Assembly: GCF_001708965.1 (NCBI RefSeq)
Contig: NZ_LVJW01000003.1
Location: forward strand, 1,488,001-1,552,000
DNA: 64,000 nt
Source: Candidatus Thiodiazotropha endoloripes
GTDB taxonomy: Bacteria; Pseudomonadota; Gammaproteobacteria; Chromatiales; Chromatiaceae
Direction of reading: 5' to 3'
Made by a program: the position numbers and the translations under genes. This document shows positions 33,940 to 44,928 of this stretch, in pieces (position 1 is the first letter of the stretch; each line of letters begins with the position of its first letter). A model generated the notes under the pieces. The model searched no databases. It saw only the letters and a list, made by a program, of their open reading frames with translations, and was not told where the DNA came from.

Positions 33940-35280
33940 TTACGAGTCCTGCTGAGCCGAATCCGAGGCGGCAATACGTTCCGCCCAGGATGATGCCTGC
34001 TTGATGAGTTGGGGCTGGTTAAGGGTTGTCAGAGTGTGATTGTTGACCAGTTGCTGTCCGGCGACCCAGACATGGCAAACCTGTTCCCGTCCGGCTGCAT
34101 AGACCAGCTGGGATATCGGGTGGTAGATCGGCTGACTCGCCAGCCTGGCCAGGTCGACACTGATCAAGTCGGCGGACTTGCCGATCTCCAGTGAGCCGGT
34201 GATCTCTTGTAACCCCAATGCCCTTGCGCCGTTGATGGTGGCCATCGAAAGCGCCTTGGCGGCCGGCACGGCACTGGCATCCACCGCCACCCCTTTGGCG
34301 AGCAGCGCAGCTGTGCGCATCTCACTGAACATGTCCAGGTCGTTATTGCTGGCAGCCCCATCGGTACCCAGGGCGATGTTGATGTCGGATTTGATCATCT
34401 CGGCAACCGGGCAGAAGCCACTGGCCAGTTTCAGGTTGGACTCTGGGCAGTGCACCACATGGGCGCCGCTCGAGGCAAACAACTCGATCTCCTCAGGCTG
34501 AAGATGGGTCATGTGCACCGCGGCAAGAGCGGGCGACAGAAGCCCAAGTTCGTTCAGCCGCTGCATCGGTCGGTTGCCGTGCTGCTGCTGTCCCTGGACG
34601 ATCTCATCCTGTGTCTCATGCAGGTGCATGTGAATGGGGATTTCCAACTCATCGGCAAGCACCGCGATGCGCTTCAGCACCTGGTCGCCCACTGAATAGG
34701 GGGCATGGGGTGCAAAGGCGCTATGGATTCTTGAGTTGTTGCGGAACTGATCATGTACCTCCAGTCCCTTGTGAATGTACTCATCTCCATCGGCGGCCCA
34801 GGCGGATGGGAAATCGATGGCAATCAATCCGAGCACGGCCCGTATGCCCGCATGGTCCGCAACCCGACCGGTGATATCGGGAAAGAAGTACATGTCGTTG
34901 AAACAGGTGGTTCCACTTAACAGCATCTCGGCGATGGCCAGCTGGGATCCGTCATGAATGAACTCTTCGTTGACCCACTGGGTCTCAGCAGGCCAGATAT
35001 GCTCATTCAGCCAGGTCATCAATGGCAGATCATCCGCAAGACCTCTCAACAGACTCATCGATGCATGGGTATGGGCATTGATCAGGCCGGGAATCAGTGC
35101 CTGACCGGGAAGATCGATGGTCTGCAGGGCATCGAGTTCTGACTCTGCCTGACTACGCGGCAGAATACGCTCAATTCGGCCTCCGCTGACGGCCAGGCTG
35201 TGATGCGTGAGTACCTGATTTTCCGGTACGACCGGGATGATCCATTCCGCATGGATCAGAAGATCAACCTGTTGGGGCAT
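33940..35280 (-). CDS. mtaD: methylthioadenosine / S-adenosylhomocysteine deaminase
   Basis: A 446-residue amidohydrolase of the TRZ/ATZ family. It shows the metal pair AHTHASMS (near residue 70), the catalytic HMHLHETQDE block, HCPESNLKLASG and the metal Asp in LGTDGAASNNDLD. Enzymes of this group deaminate 5'-methylthioadenosine to methylthioinosine. The gene is divergent from mtnA, the isomerase of the methionine salvage pathway, which supports the substrate. Downstream on the same strand are ubiG, gph and yciK. SAH or related adenosine analogues may also be used. Confidence 0.9.
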   Translation of the reverse strand: MPQQVDLLIHAEWIIPVVPENQVLTHHSLAVSGGRIERILPRSQAESELDALQTIDLPGQALIPGLINAHTHASMSLLRGLADDLPLMTWLNEHIWPAETQWVNEEFIHDGSQLAIAEMLLSGTTCFNDMYFFPDITGRVADHAGIRAVLGLIAIDFPSAWAADGDEYIHKGLEVHDQFRNNSRIHSAFAPHAPYSVGDQVLKRIAVLADELEIPIHMHLHETQDEIVQGQQQHGNRPMQRLNELGLLSPALAAVHMTHLQPEEIELFASSGAHVVHCPESNLKLASGFCPVAEMIKSDINIALGTDGAASNNDLDMFSEMRTAALLAKGVAVDASAVPAAKALSMATINGARALGLQEITGSLEIGKSADLISVDLARLASQPIYHPISQLVYAAGREQVCHVWVAGQQLVNNHTLTTLNQPQLIKQASSWAERIAASDSAQQDS

Positions 35281-35518
35281 TGTTTCGCTTCATGTTTGTG
35301 AATGGATATCAAACTGTCAACCGGATGATACCTTCCGGCGATGCAGAGCATGGCATGTTAAAGCGGAAATATGCAATGCCTTTCAAGTGGATGTGGCTAT
35401 TTCGAGCTGCATTTTCCAGCCCCGGGGAGAGTTGTCCAGAGCAGGTTTTGAAATATCCCATCGTTGGTAATTGTGAGAGACTAAGTGCTTCGAAACTAAA
35501 GATAGGTACCGATTGAAC

Positions 35519-36583
35519 ATGCAACCCCGATTCGATCCTGAACAGGTTACCGCCGATGACGCCATCGTCTGGCAAGAAAGCAAACTCTTTCTGCTGGACC
35601 AGAGAGTACTGCCTCAGCAAGTGGCTTTTGTTGAATTGAACAGCGCCACAGAGACCGCCAACGCAATTACTGAGATGGTGGTTCGAGGTGCTCCGGCAAT
35701 CGGTGTCACGGCAGCCTACGGGATGGTTCTGGCCGCTCGGGCGGCGTATCAGGCCGGGGCGGTTCAATGGCGATCCAGGATCCGTGCGGAAGTGGATCTG
35801 TTGCGCCGCTCCAGGCCGACAGCGGTGAATCTGTTTTGGGCGATCAAGAGAATGGATCAATTGATAGGGGCACTTGCTGATGATGAGGACCCCACTGAGC
35901 GGCTATTGACTGAGGCCAAGGCGATCCATCAAGAAGATATCGCGGCCAACAGAGCAATGGGCGATCTTGGTGCTGAATTGATCGCTGCAGGCTCGAAAGT
36001 CATAACACACTGTAATGCGGGGGCATTGGCAACCGGTGGATATGGCACTGCCCTTGGCGTTATTCGCTCAGCCTTCAAAAGCGGCAAACTGGCCGGAGTC
36101 TATGCGGACGAGACCCGCCCCTGGCTGCAAGGGGCAAGATTGACGGCATGGGAACTGCTGCAGGACAGGATTCCCGTGACCTTGCTTGCCGATGGGGCGG
36201 CGGCCAGTCTGATGCGGCAGGGTGAGGTCGACTGGGTGATTGTCGGCTCCGACAGAATTGCCGCCAACGGAGACGTGGCGAACAAGATCGGTACCTATCA
36301 TCTGGCCGTGGCGGCAAAACATCACCAGCTGAAAGTGATGGTGGTGGCTCCCACTTCGACCATCGATATGTCACTGCCATCCGGGGCAGAGATTCCGATT
36401 GAGGTGAGGGATGGTGCAGAGATTAAAAGCTGTGGGGATAAACGGGTCGCCGCAGACGGTGCAGAGGTGTGGAATCCGGTGTTTGATGTGACACCGGCGG
36501 GGATGGTGGATGCGATTGTCACAGAGAAGGGGGTTGTTCACGCGCCAAATGAAGAAAAGATGCGAAAATTGATGATTAATTGA
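35519..36583 (+). CDS. mtnA: methylthioribose-1-phosphate isomerase
   Basis: About 354 residues; it isomerises S-methyl-5-thioribose-1-phosphate to the ribulose form in methionine salvage. Visible signatures are [15 protein letters not shown], the catalytic Cys in [20 protein letters not shown], and the Asp in [22 protein letters not shown] 35519 is preceded by TTGAAC, so a TTG two codons earlier also lies in frame; I use the ATG. Divergent from mtaD across a 238-base region that should hold both promoters. Confidence 0.95.
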   Translation: MQPRFDPEQVTADDAIVWQESKLFLLDQRVLPQQVAFVELNSATETANAITEMVVRGAPAIGVTAAYGMVLAARAAYQAGAVQWRSRIRAEVDLLRRSRPTAVNLFWAIKRMDQLIGALADDEDPTERLLTEAKAIHQEDIAANRAMGDLGAELIAAGSKVITHCNAGALATGGYGTALGVIRSAFKSGKLAGVYADETRPWLQGARLTAWELLQDRIPVTLLADGAAASLMRQGEVDWVIVGSDRIAANGDVANKIGTYHLAVAAKHHQLKVMVVAPTSTIDMSLPSGAEIPIEVRDGAEIKSCGDKRVAADGAEVWNPVFDVTPAGMVDAIVTEKGVVHAPNEEKMRKLMIN

Positions 36584-36624
36584 CCTGAGAGGCTCTTAAA
36601 ACGGATTTCAGGCGTTTTTTATAC

Positions 36625-36653
36625 AACACAGTATCGGGGGACTATGGTACACT
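36625..36653 (+). promoter_or_regulatory. candidate extended -10 promoter upstream of gyrA
   Basis: TGGTACACT at 36645-36653 fits an extended -10 element (TGn plus TACACT) about 95 bases before the gyrA ATG. The -35 region is poor, as is common for extended -10 promoters. The assignment is tentative. Confidence 0.3.
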
Positions 36654-36748
36654 GTGCTTTTTTCTGACGCCCTACAGAGCTTTCAGACGGCAAATAGCCA
36701 ATCGGTTGCCGATGAGCCGGGCAATATTAAGGAAGCCAGCCTTAACTC

Positions 36749-39331
36749 ATGACAGAATTCGCCAAAGAAGTACTTCCCGTCAATCTCGAAGACGAGATGC
36801 AGCAATCCTACCTGGCCTACGCCATGAGCGTGATCGTAGGCAGAGCCCTCCCAGATGTCCGTGATGGACTGAAACCTGTCCATCGTCGTGTGCTCTATGC
36901 AATGAATGAGTTAGGCAACGACTGGAACAAGCCCTATAAAAAGTCAGCCCGTATCGTCGGTGATGTGATCGGTAAATATCACCCCCATGGCGATACGGCG
37001 GTCTACGACACCATCGTACGCATGGCGCAACCGTTCTCAATGCGCTACATGCTGATCGATGGGCAGGGAAACTTCGGTTCGGTGGATGGTGATTCACCAG
37101 CCGCCATGCGTTACACCGAAGTCCGTATGGCGCGTATCGCCCATACCATGCTCGACGATCTCGACAAGGAGACCGTCGATTTCATCGCCAACTACGATGA
37201 AACCGAGCATGAACCTTCCGTACTCCCGGCACGGATCCCCAATCTGCTGGTGAATGGCTCAGCCGGTATTGCGGTCGGCATGGCAACCAATGTTCCACCA
37301 CATAATCTGTCCGAGGTGATCAATGCCTGCGTGGCACTGATTGACAATCCCGATATCTCCATCGATCAGCTGATGGATCATCTGCCGGGGCCGGATTTTC
37401 CCACCGCTGGATTGATCAACGGCGCCACCGGTATTCATGAGGCCTACCATACAGGCCGTGGACGCATCTATATGCGTGCCCGCAGTGAAATCGAAACCGA
37501 TGAGAGCAATGGCAAACAGACCATCATCGTCAATGAACTACCTTACCAGATCAATAAAGCCCGACTGATCGAGAAGATCGCCGAGCTGGTCAAAGACAAG
37601 CGTATCGAGGGAATCACGGAGCTGCGTGACGAGTCCGATAAGGATGGCATGCGCATCGTCATCGAACTGCGTCGGGGTGAAGTGGCTGAAGTGGTACTCA
37701 ACAACCTCTATCAGCAGACTGCCATGCAGAGTGTCTTCGGCATCAACATGGTTGCCCTGGTGGATGGCCGGCCGAGACTGCTCAACCTCAAACAGCTGCT
37801 GGAGTTCTTTATCCGCCATCGCCGTGAGGTGGTGACCCGCAGAACGCTCTACGAACTTCGTAAAGCGAGAGACCGGGCCCATGTGCTGGAAGGCCTGGCT
37901 GTGGCGTTGGCGAACATCGATGAAGTGATCCAACTGATCAAGCAGGCGGCGAGTCCGGCTGAGGCGAAAAAGGGATTGCTGGCTCAATGCTGGAAGTCCG
38001 GCGCCGTTGAAGCGATGCTGGCGCGTACCGGTGCCGCCTCCACCCGGCCTGAAGAGTTAACCGATGAGTTTGGCCTGACGGAAGCGGGCTACCGTCTGAC
38101 GGAAGTCCAGGCGCAAGCCATTCTGGAACTGCGACTGCACCGTCTGACCGGCCTCGAGCAGGATAAGATCATCAAGGAGTATGAGGATCTGCTGGAGAAG
38201 ATCGCCGATCTGCTCGACATTCTCGGGAATCCCGACCGTCTGATGCAGGTGATCCGCGATGAGTTGATCGAGATTATCGAACAGTATGGCGACGAGCGTC
38301 GCACTGAGATTATCCAGACCCGCCTGGATCTGACGCTAGAGGATCTGATCACCGAAGAGGATGTGGTTGTCACGCTCTCCCATGCGGGGTATGCCAAGGC
38401 CCAGCCGGTGAGTACCTATCAGGCACAGCGACGGGGCGGCAAGGGCAAAGTGGCGACTGCCACCAAGGATGAGGATTTTGTCGACAAACTGTTTGTCGCC
38501 AGTACCCATGACACCATTCTCTGCTTCTCTAACATGGGCAAGGTCTACTGGCTGAAAGTCTATGAACTGCCTCAGGCAGGCCGTAACGCCCGCGGTAAGC
38601 CAATCGTCAATCTGTTGCCGCTGGAGAGTGAGGAGCAGATCAACGCCATTCTGCCGGTGAGAGAGTATCAAAGCGATCGCTATGTCTTCATGGCCACCAG
38701 TTCCGGTACGGTCAAGAAAACCCCGCTGGAGGCTTTCTCCAGACCCAGGGCAAACGGCATCATTGCGGTGGATCTGAGGGATGGGGACAAACTGGTCGGA
38801 GTCTCGGTAACCGACGGTGAACAGGACATCATGCTGTTCAGCAGCAGTGGTAAAGCGGTTCGTTTCTCTGAAGCCAACGTCCGACCGATGGGGCGTACGG
38901 CCTGTGGCGTGCGCGGTATACGCCTGGAAGCCGAACACAAACTGGTATCTCTGATTGTCGCATCGGAAGGGGACGTGCTGACCGTGACGGAGAATGGTTA
39001 CGGCAAACGTACTGCCATCGAGGAGTATCCGCTACACGGTCGAGGTGGCCAGGGTGTTATCTCGATCCAGACATCGGATCGTAACGGCAATGTTGTTGGT
39101 GCGGTTCAGGTCACCGATGAGGATGAGGTGATGATGATCACCGATGGGGGAACCCTGGTTCGCAACCGGGTTGCGGAAGTCTCCCAAATGGGTCGCAACA
39201 CGCAAGGTGTGATCATGATCAGACTCAGTAACGAAGAGAAACTGATCGGTATTGAGCGGGTTGAAAACCTCGATGGTGAAACCGATGAGGAGGCTGACGA
39301 GGATGAGTCAGCCCAGGACGCAGACGAGTAA
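36749..39331 (+). CDS. gyrA: DNA gyrase subunit A
   Basis: An 860-residue type IIA topoisomerase subunit (E. coli 875). The active-site Tyr is residue 122 in [12 protein letters not shown], the GyrA-box is QRRGGKGK (near residue 558), and six C-terminal beta-propeller blades follow, ending in an acidic tail ([19 protein letters not shown]). The quinolone-pocket position equivalent to E. coli Ser83 is Thr ([15 protein letters not shown]), as is natural in Pseudomonas. Introduces negative supercoils together with GyrB, encoded elsewhere. It is the first gene ahead of serC, with a hairpin in between. Confidence 0.98.
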   Translation: MTEFAKEVLPVNLEDEMQQSYLAYAMSVIVGRALPDVRDGLKPVHRRVLYAMNELGNDWNKPYKKSARIVGDVIGKYHPHGDTAVYDTIVRMAQPFSMRYMLIDGQGNFGSVDGDSPAAMRYTEVRMARIAHTMLDDLDKETVDFIANYDETEHEPSVLPARIPNLLVNGSAGIAVGMATNVPPHNLSEVINACVALIDNPDISIDQLMDHLPGPDFPTAGLINGATGIHEAYHTGRGRIYMRARSEIETDESNGKQTIIVNELPYQINKARLIEKIAELVKDKRIEGITELRDESDKDGMRIVIELRRGEVAEVVLNNLYQQTAMQSVFGINMVALVDGRPRLLNLKQLLEFFIRHRREVVTRRTLYELRKARDRAHVLEGLAVALANIDEVIQLIKQAASPAEAKKGLLAQCWKSGAVEAMLARTGAASTRPEELTDEFGLTEAGYRLTEVQAQAILELRLHRLTGLEQDKIIKEYEDLLEKIADLLDILGNPDRLMQVIRDELIEIIEQYGDERRTEIIQTRLDLTLEDLITEEDVVVTLSHAGYAKAQPVSTYQAQRRGGKGKVATATKDEDFVDKLFVASTHDTILCFSNMGKVYWLKVYELPQAGRNARGKPIVNLLPLESEEQINAILPVREYQSDRYVFMATSSGTVKKTPLEAFSRPRANGIIAVDLRDGDKLVGVSVTDGEQDIMLFSSSGKAVRFSEANVRPMGRTACGVRGIRLEAEHKLVSLIVASEGDVLTVTENGYGKRTAIEEYPLHGRGGQGVISIQTSDRNGNVVGAVQVTDEDEVMMITDGGTLVRNRVAEVSQMGRNTQGVIMIRLSNEEKLIGIERVENLDGETDEEADEDESAQDADE

Positions 39332-39357
39332 TCGGATTTTCATTTTATTTAAAGTAA

Positions 39358-39383
39358 GGGTCGGGAGGTTCCACTCCCGACCC
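39358..39383 (+). terminator. hairpin between gyrA and serC
   Basis: GGGTCGGGAG and CTCCCGACCC form a 10-bp stem with loop GTTCCA, 27 bases after the gyrA stop. The sequence after it (CATTCTTCAC) is not a strong T-tract, so it could be a partial terminator or attenuator before the amino acid operon. Confidence 0.6.
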
Positions 39384-39413
39384 CATTCTTCACAGCAAAC
39401 TTGAGAGGCCAAG

Positions 39414-40496
39414 ATGTCACGAGTCTTTAATTTCAGCGCCGGACCGGCGATGTTGCCGGAAGCGGTTTTACAGCAGGCACAGGAAGAGATGCTGGATTGG
39501 CATGGCGCTGGTATGTCGGTGATGGAGATGAGTCACCGGGGTAAGGAGTTCATGTCTATCGCTGAACAGGCCGAGGCGGATCTGCGCAGTCTGTTGAAAG
39601 TACCGGACAACTACAAAGTGCTGTTCCTGCAGGGCGGCGCCTCCAGTCAGTTTGCAATGATCCCGATGAATCTGGCCAGTACAAAGCGCAAAGTGGACTA
39701 CATCAATACCGGCTCCTGGTCGAAAAAGGCGATCGCCGAGGCGAAGCGCTTTGCCGATGTGAATATCGCTGCCACCACGGAAGATTCCAAGTTCACCACC
39801 ACTCCCGGACAGTCCGAACTGCAACTCAGTGGTGATGCCGCCTATGTGCACTACACACCCAATGAGACCATCCAGGGTGTTGAGTTTCCCTACACACCGG
39901 AGACCGGAGGTGTACCGCTGATCGCCGATTTTTCCTCAACCATTCTTTCCAGGCCGATCGATGTTTCCAATTACGGGATCATCTATGCGGGTGCGCAGAA
40001 GAATATCGGCCCGGCCGGGTTGACTCTGGTCATCATTCGTGAGGATCTGATTGGCCAGGCAGCGGACGATACTCCGGTGATGTTTCAATACGCCACCCAC
40101 AATGACAATGGCTCGATGTACAACACACCACCGACCTATGGCTGGTATCTGGCCGGACTGGTCTTCAAATGGCTGAAGGACAGAGGTGGTCTGGAAGCCA
40201 TGGCGGAAGTGAATCAGCGTAAGTCGGCGGCGCTCTACAGTGCGATCGACAACTCGGACTTCTATGCCAACCCGGTGACACCGGAGAGCCGCTCCTGGAT
40301 GAATGTGCCGTTCACTCTGGCGAATGCTGATCTGGACAGCAAGTTTCTTGAAGGCGCCAGTGCAGAGGGTCTCAAGACCCTGAAAGGGCACCGCTCTGTA
40401 GGCGGAATGCGGGCCAGTATCTATAACGCAATGCCGGAGCAGGGTGTGCAGGCATTGATCGACTATATGGCTGAATTTGAACGGGTAAACGGTTAA
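39414..40496 (+). CDS. serC: phosphoserine aminotransferase
   Basis: A 360-residue PLP enzyme of the serine pathway, which also acts in pyridoxal phosphate synthesis. It begins with the family signature [16 protein letters not shown]; the PLP Lys lies in [18 protein letters not shown], and the [16 protein letters not shown] segment binds cofactor phosphate. The C-terminal [18 protein letters not shown] is typical. The ATG has GAGAGG nearby. It opens the serine-aromatic gene run gyrA-serC-serA-pheA found in this group. Confidence 0.97.
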   Translation: MSRVFNFSAGPAMLPEAVLQQAQEEMLDWHGAGMSVMEMSHRGKEFMSIAEQAEADLRSLLKVPDNYKVLFLQGGASSQFAMIPMNLASTKRKVDYINTGSWSKKAIAEAKRFADVNIAATTEDSKFTTTPGQSELQLSGDAAYVHYTPNETIQGVEFPYTPETGGVPLIADFSSTILSRPIDVSNYGIIYAGAQKNIGPAGLTLVIIREDLIGQAADDTPVMFQYATHNDNGSMYNTPPTYGWYLAGLVFKWLKDRGGLEAMAEVNQRKSAALYSAIDNSDFYANPVTPESRSWMNVPFTLANADLDSKFLEGASAEGLKTLKGHRSVGGMRASIYNAMPEQGVQALIDYMAEFERVNG

Positions 40497-40591
40497 TCCA
40501 TCCGTACACATCCTGTGCATGCAAGCGTTATCCATAACCCGTAAGACCAGCGATCAATTGAGCTGAGCAAATCGGAAACAAGAGAGACAGT

Positions 40592-41770
40592 ATGTATAAA
40601 ATCTTGACCCTGAATAATATATCTGTGGCCGGTTTGGATCGTCTGCCGAGGGACAGTTATGAAGTTGCCTCTGAAGTCAGCCATCCGGATGCGATACTGC
40701 TACGTTCCTACAAGATGCATGAGATGGAGATTCCACCGACAGTACAGGCCGTTGGGCGTGCCGGTGCCGGTGTCAACAACATTCCAGTGGCTGATATGAC
40801 GAATAAGGGTATCCCGGTCTTCAATGCACCGGGCGCCAATGCCAATGCGGTAAAGGAGCTGGTATTGGCCGGCGCCCTGCTGGCAGCAAGAAATCTGGGA
40901 CAAGCGTGGCGCTTCGCCACCAATCTCGATGGCAGTGACCCGGAGGTTTCGAAAATGGTCGAGTCCGGTAAAAAGGACTTCGTCGGTTTTGAGCTGCCCG
41001 GTCGCACCATGGGGGTAATCGGTTTGGGGGCGATCGGTGTCAAAGTGGCCAATGCCTGCCGTGCATTGGGTATGAATGTGATCGGCTACGACCCAACCAT
41101 CACTGTGCAAAGCGCCTGGAAGCTGGCCTCTGAGGTTGAACAGGCACTCAGTGTCGATGATCTGTTGTCTAAGTCTGACTTTGTGACTTTTCATGTGCCC
41201 CTTACCGATGCCACCGCCGACATGATCAATGCGGATCGGCTTAAACTGATGAAGCCGGGATCTGTCCTGCTCAATTTCGCCCGTAACGGCATCATCAACG
41301 ACCAGGCGGCTGTCGAGGCCCTGGATAGCGGTCATCTGTACGCCTATGTTTGTGACTTTCCAAATAACCTGCTCAAGGGTCACCCCCGGGTGATCACGCT
41401 GCCTCACTTGGGGGCATCGACCAAAGAGGCGGAAGACAACTGTGCGATTATGGTGGCGGACCAGGTCAAGGACTATCTGGAAAACGGCAATATCACCAAC
41501 TCGGTCAATTTTCCAAGCATCAATCTGCCAAGAAACGGCGGTCATCGGATCGCGGTAGTGAATAGTAATGTTCCCAACATGGTAGGCCAGATCTCCACCG
41601 ACCTGGCCAATGAGGGGCTGAACATTCTCGATATGCTGAACAAGTCCCGGGACGATGTGGCGGTAACCCTGCTTGATGTGGATCAGAAACCGAGCGAGCA
41701 ACTGATCGAAACCCTCTCTTCCATCGAGGGTGTCCTGTCTGTCCGGTCCTTGAACGGCAGCACAAACTGA
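40592..41770 (+). CDS. serA: D-3-phosphoglycerate dehydrogenase (short form with ACT domain)
   Basis: A 392-residue NAD-dependent dehydrogenase for the first step of serine synthesis. The nucleotide loop is GVIGLGAIGVKVANACRALG (near residue 138), and the catalytic Arg lies in NFARNGIINDQA, with His in LPHLGASTKEAEDN. A C-terminal ACT domain (from VNSNVPNMVGQISTDLANEG) suggests allosteric control by serine. It is the shorter proteobacterial type, not the 500-residue form. Between serC and pheA, so serine and aromatic synthesis share one transcript. Confidence 0.95.
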   Translation: MYKILTLNNISVAGLDRLPRDSYEVASEVSHPDAILLRSYKMHEMEIPPTVQAVGRAGAGVNNIPVADMTNKGIPVFNAPGANANAVKELVLAGALLAARNLGQAWRFATNLDGSDPEVSKMVESGKKDFVGFELPGRTMGVIGLGAIGVKVANACRALGMNVIGYDPTITVQSAWKLASEVEQALSVDDLLSKSDFVTFHVPLTDATADMINADRLKLMKPGSVLLNFARNGIINDQAAVEALDSGHLYAYVCDFPNNLLKGHPRVITLPHLGASTKEAEDNCAIMVADQVKDYLENGNITNSVNFPSINLPRNGGHRIAVVNSNVPNMVGQISTDLANEGLNILDMLNKSRDDVAVTLLDVDQKPSEQLIETLSSIEGVLSVRSLNGSTN

Positions 41771-41785
41771 CCTTAGGGTTTTTGC

Positions 41786-42871
41786 ATGAACGATGATGCC
41801 AAGCTGAAGAGCATACGCCAGCGAATCGATGAGATCGATTCACAGCTGCAAGCACTGATCAACGAACGTGCTGAAGCGGCACAGGAAGTGGCACGCATCA
41901 AGTTGAGCGCCAATCCTGAGGCGGAGTTTTATCGGCCAGAACGGGAGGCTGAGGTCTTACGCAAGGTCAAAGCCAGAAATCAGGGTCCCTTGGAGAGTGA
42001 AGAGGTCGCTCGTCTGTTCCGGGAGATCATGTCTGCCTGCCTGGCGCTGGAAAAGCCGCTGAATGTGGCATTTCTTGGGCCCGACGGAACCTTCACCCAG
42101 GCGGCTGCCTTGAAACAGTTCGGTCATTCGGTAAGAACCCATTCCCTGAACTCGATCGGAGATATCTTTCGTGATGTGGAAGCCGGGGCCTGCCAGTATG
42201 GCGTTGTCCCGGTGGAGAACTCCACGGAAGGTGTTATCAGTCATACCCTCGACAGCTTTCTCAATTCACCTCTGCTGATTTCCGGTGAGGTGACGCTGCG
42301 AATCAACCATCAGCTGCTCAGTAAGGAAAAGGAGCTTGCAGCTATCCAAAAGGTCTACTCTCATGCCCAGTCTCTGGCCCAGTGTCGTGGTTGGCTCGAC
42401 CGTCACCTGCCAAACGCTGAGCGTATCGCGGTAAACAGTAATGCGGAAGCCACCGGGCTGGCCGCTCAGCAGAGCGGCTGCGCGGCGATCGCTGGAGATG
42501 CGGCCGGGGAGATCTATCAATTGAACCAGTTGGCTAGCAACATCGAGGATGAACCGGGTAATACCACAAGGTTCCTGGTTATCGGTAAACAGGATGTCGC
42601 TGCCAGCGGTCGGGATAAGACGACCATCCTGTTCTCTACGCACAATAAGGCGGGTGGTCTGCATGAGATGTTAAGTCCGTTTGCGGAACATGGCATCAGC
42701 ATGACCCGGATCGAATCGAGACCCTCCAGAAGAGGGCGCTGGGATTATGTCTTCTTCATCGATGTTGAGGGTCACAAGGATGATCACAATCTCTCCCAGG
42801 CACTGAAAAAAATCGAGCAGTCTGCGACACAATTCAGAGTGTTGGGCTCCTATCCAAAAGCGGTTCTTTAA
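41786..42871 (+). CDS. pheA: chorismate mutase / prephenate dehydratase
   Basis: A 361-residue bifunctional P-protein that converts chorismate to phenylpyruvate. An N-terminal AroQ chorismate mutase (RQRIDEIDSQLQALINERAE, then YRPEREAEVLRK; residues 1-88) is followed by the dehydratase (VAFLGPDGTFTQAAALKQFG through NTTRFLVIG) and a C-terminal ACT domain with the ESRPSRRGRWDYVFFID phenylalanine-binding signature. Feedback inhibition by phenylalanine is therefore expected. It starts 15 bases after serA. Confidence 0.97.
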   Translation: MNDDAKLKSIRQRIDEIDSQLQALINERAEAAQEVARIKLSANPEAEFYRPEREAEVLRKVKARNQGPLESEEVARLFREIMSACLALEKPLNVAFLGPDGTFTQAAALKQFGHSVRTHSLNSIGDIFRDVEAGACQYGVVPVENSTEGVISHTLDSFLNSPLLISGEVTLRINHQLLSKEKELAAIQKVYSHAQSLAQCRGWLDRHLPNAERIAVNSNAEATGLAAQQSGCAAIAGDAAGEIYQLNQLASNIEDEPGNTTRFLVIGKQDVAASGRDKTTILFSTHNKAGGLHEMLSPFAEHGISMTRIESRPSRRGRWDYVFFIDVEGHKDDHNLSQALKKIEQSATQFRVLGSYPKAVL

Positions 42872-42904
42872 CACCGCCGATCGTACAAATTTGAATAACG
42901 GCCG

Positions 42905-44014
42905 ATGAAGCGTTCAAACCTTCCATTCCTAACACATGCTGCCGTTGGTGTAAGGGCACTAACGCCCTACGTACCGGGCAAACCAATCGCTGAGCTGGAA
43001 CGTGAGCTCGGTATCAGCCATTCGATCAAGCTTGCATCCAATGAAAATCCGCTCGGTGTCAGCCCCAGGGTTGCCCAGGCCGTGACGGATGCGATGGGGG
43101 AGATCTCCCGCTATCCGGACGGTAGCAGTTTTGAGTTACATCAGCGACTGGCCGGGAAACACCACTGTGATGCATCACACATTACCCTTGGCAACGGTTC
43201 CAATGATGTACTGGATATGGTGGCCAGAGTTTTTCTGGCTCCCGGCAAAGAGTCACTGTTTTCCCAATATGCCTTTGCAGTCTATCCAATCAGCAGCCAG
43301 GCCGCTGGGGCCAACCTGGTAGCGGCACCGGCCAATGACTATGGTCACGATCTGGAGGCGATGTTGCAGCGGTTGAGTGACAAGACGGCGGTTGTCTGGA
43401 TCGCCAATCCCAACAATCCGACCGGCACCTGGCTGACCAAGCACGCACTCTACGGTTTTCTGCAACAGATTCCCGAAACCACCATTGTCGTCATCGATGA
43501 GGCCTATCTCGAATATGTTCAGGCCACTGAATATCCGGATGCTTCCCAGTGGCTGGATGAGTTTCCCAATCTGATTGTGACCCGTACCTTTTCCAAGGCC
43601 TATGGTCTGGCGTCGTTAAGGATCGGTTACGCTCTGTCGCATCCGGATATCGCGGATTTGCTGAATCGGGTTCGGCAGCCTTTCAATGTCAACAGTATGG
43701 CGCAGGTCGCTGCATTGGCTGCACTTGAGGATGATGACTTCATTCAACAGAGCGTGGCATTGAATGATGCCGGGATGAAACAGCTTTGTCAGGGTTTTGA
43801 AGCGCTGTCGTTGGCCTACATTCCTTCAGTCGGTAACTTTATCACCCTGGATCTTGGCAGCGATGCGGCTGCGGTCGATCAGGCATTGTTGAAACTGGGT
43901 TGCATTACCCGTCCGCTGGCCGGTTACGGTATGCCCAACCATTTGCGAATCTCCATCGGATTGGAAGAGGAGAACCAACGGCTCCTCACAGCATTGAAAG
44001 AGGTGCTTCAATGA
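42905..44014 (+). CDS. hisC: histidinol-phosphate / aromatic aminotransferase
   Basis: A 369-residue class I/II PLP aminotransferase of the HisC family. Cofactor segments are GNGSNDVLDMV, ANPNNPTG, VIDEAYLEY and the Lys loop TRTFSKAYGLASLRIGYAL. Encoded between pheA and tyrA and away from a his operon, so it most likely transaminates phenylpyruvate and hydroxyphenylpyruvate as well as, or instead of, histidinol phosphate. It ends in TGA overlapping the tyrA start (ATGA). Confidence 0.93.
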   Translation: MKRSNLPFLTHAAVGVRALTPYVPGKPIAELERELGISHSIKLASNENPLGVSPRVAQAVTDAMGEISRYPDGSSFELHQRLAGKHHCDASHITLGNGSNDVLDMVARVFLAPGKESLFSQYAFAVYPISSQAAGANLVAAPANDYGHDLEAMLQRLSDKTAVVWIANPNNPTGTWLTKHALYGFLQQIPETTIVVIDEAYLEYVQATEYPDASQWLDEFPNLIVTRTFSKAYGLASLRIGYALSHPDIADLLNRVRQPFNVNSMAQVAALAALEDDDFIQQSVALNDAGMKQLCQGFEALSLAYIPSVGNFITLDLGSDAAAVDQALLKLGCITRPLAGYGMPNHLRISIGLEEENQRLLTALKEVLQ

Positions 44015-44889
44015 TGATCGAAAAGCTGGCAATCATCGGAGTGGGCCTGATCGGCGGTTCGGTGGCCATGGCTCTCCGGGAGGAGGGTAAGGTTAAGGAA
44101 GTGGTCGGCTGCGGCAGAGGTGAGGCGAATCTGCAGAAAGCCCAGCAGTTGGGTGTGATCGATCACTATACCCACGACGTGGCACAGGCGGTTCAGGGCG
44201 CGGACATGGTGCTGCTTGCCGTACCTCTGGGTGCCATCCGTGATACTTTCGAGAAGATGAAAGGGCAGCTGGCCGATCATGCTGTGGTAACCGATGCTGG
44301 CAGTGTCAAAGGCAGCGTGGTACGGGATGCCGAAGCGGTGTTTCAGGGCGTCCCGGACTTTTTGGTGCCTGGTCATCCGATCGCGGGCACTGAGCGTAGT
44401 GGTGTCGAGGCGGCGTTTGCGGAACTCTATCGAAACCGCCGGGTGATTCTGACCCCGCTTGCCGAAACCCGTGCCGATGCAGTTCAGAGGGTTGAACAGA
44501 TGTGGCTGGATTGTGGTGCAGAGGTTTCCAGTATGAGCGTGGAACACCACGATGAGGTATTGGCGGCGACCAGCCACCTGCCTCATATGCTGGCTTACTC
44601 CCTGGTAGATAGTCTTTCCCGGTTGAAAGAGAATGATGAGATTTTTCGCTTTGCCGCGGGTGGTTTCCGGGATTTTACCCGGATTGCTTCGAGCAATCCT
44701 GTGATGTGGCGGGATATCTGTATCGCCAATCAACAGGCGCTCGGCGGTATGCTGACACGATTTGCGGATGAACTGCATGATCTGGCTGCGTTGCTGGAGC
44801 AGGGTGATGCGGATGGCTTGCTGAGTCTGTTCGAATCGGCCAAACAGGCACGGGATCGCTACGTGGATGGTGTCAAACACCCGGAATAA
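44011..44889 (+). CDS. tyrA: prephenate dehydrogenase
   Basis: About 292 residues; NAD(P)-dependent enzyme of tyrosine synthesis. The dinucleotide loop is IIGVGLIGGSVAMAL, and the catalytic region reads VPGHPIAGTERSGVEAAF with the His in SHLPHMLAYSLVDSL and FAAGGFRDFTRIASSNP. No ACT domain is fused, in contrast to pheA. ATG 44011 overlaps the hisC stop; the open frame begins earlier (43900) inside hisC but without family sequence. Followed by aroA after 39 bases. Confidence 0.95.
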   Translation: MMIEKLAIIGVGLIGGSVAMALREEGKVKEVVGCGRGEANLQKAQQLGVIDHYTHDVAQAVQGADMVLLAVPLGAIRDTFEKMKGQLADHAVVTDAGSVKGSVVRDAEAVFQGVPDFLVPGHPIAGTERSGVEAAFAELYRNRRVILTPLAETRADAVQRVEQMWLDCGAEVSSMSVEHHDEVLAATSHLPHMLAYSLVDSLSRLKENDEIFRFAAGGFRDFTRIASSNPVMWRDICIANQQALGGMLTRFADELHDLAALLEQGDADGLLSLFESAKQARDRYVDGVKHPE

Positions 44890-44928
44890 AAAAAGCATCC
44901 TCTCTCTTTCCCTTATTAGCCAACAATT

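Noticed and set aside
40700-41701. Long antisense frame (333 codons) opposite serA
   Set aside because: It mirrors the third-position GC pattern of serA and has no family features; the sense gene is certain. Similar long antisense frames opposite tyrA, gyrA and serC are rejected for the same reason.
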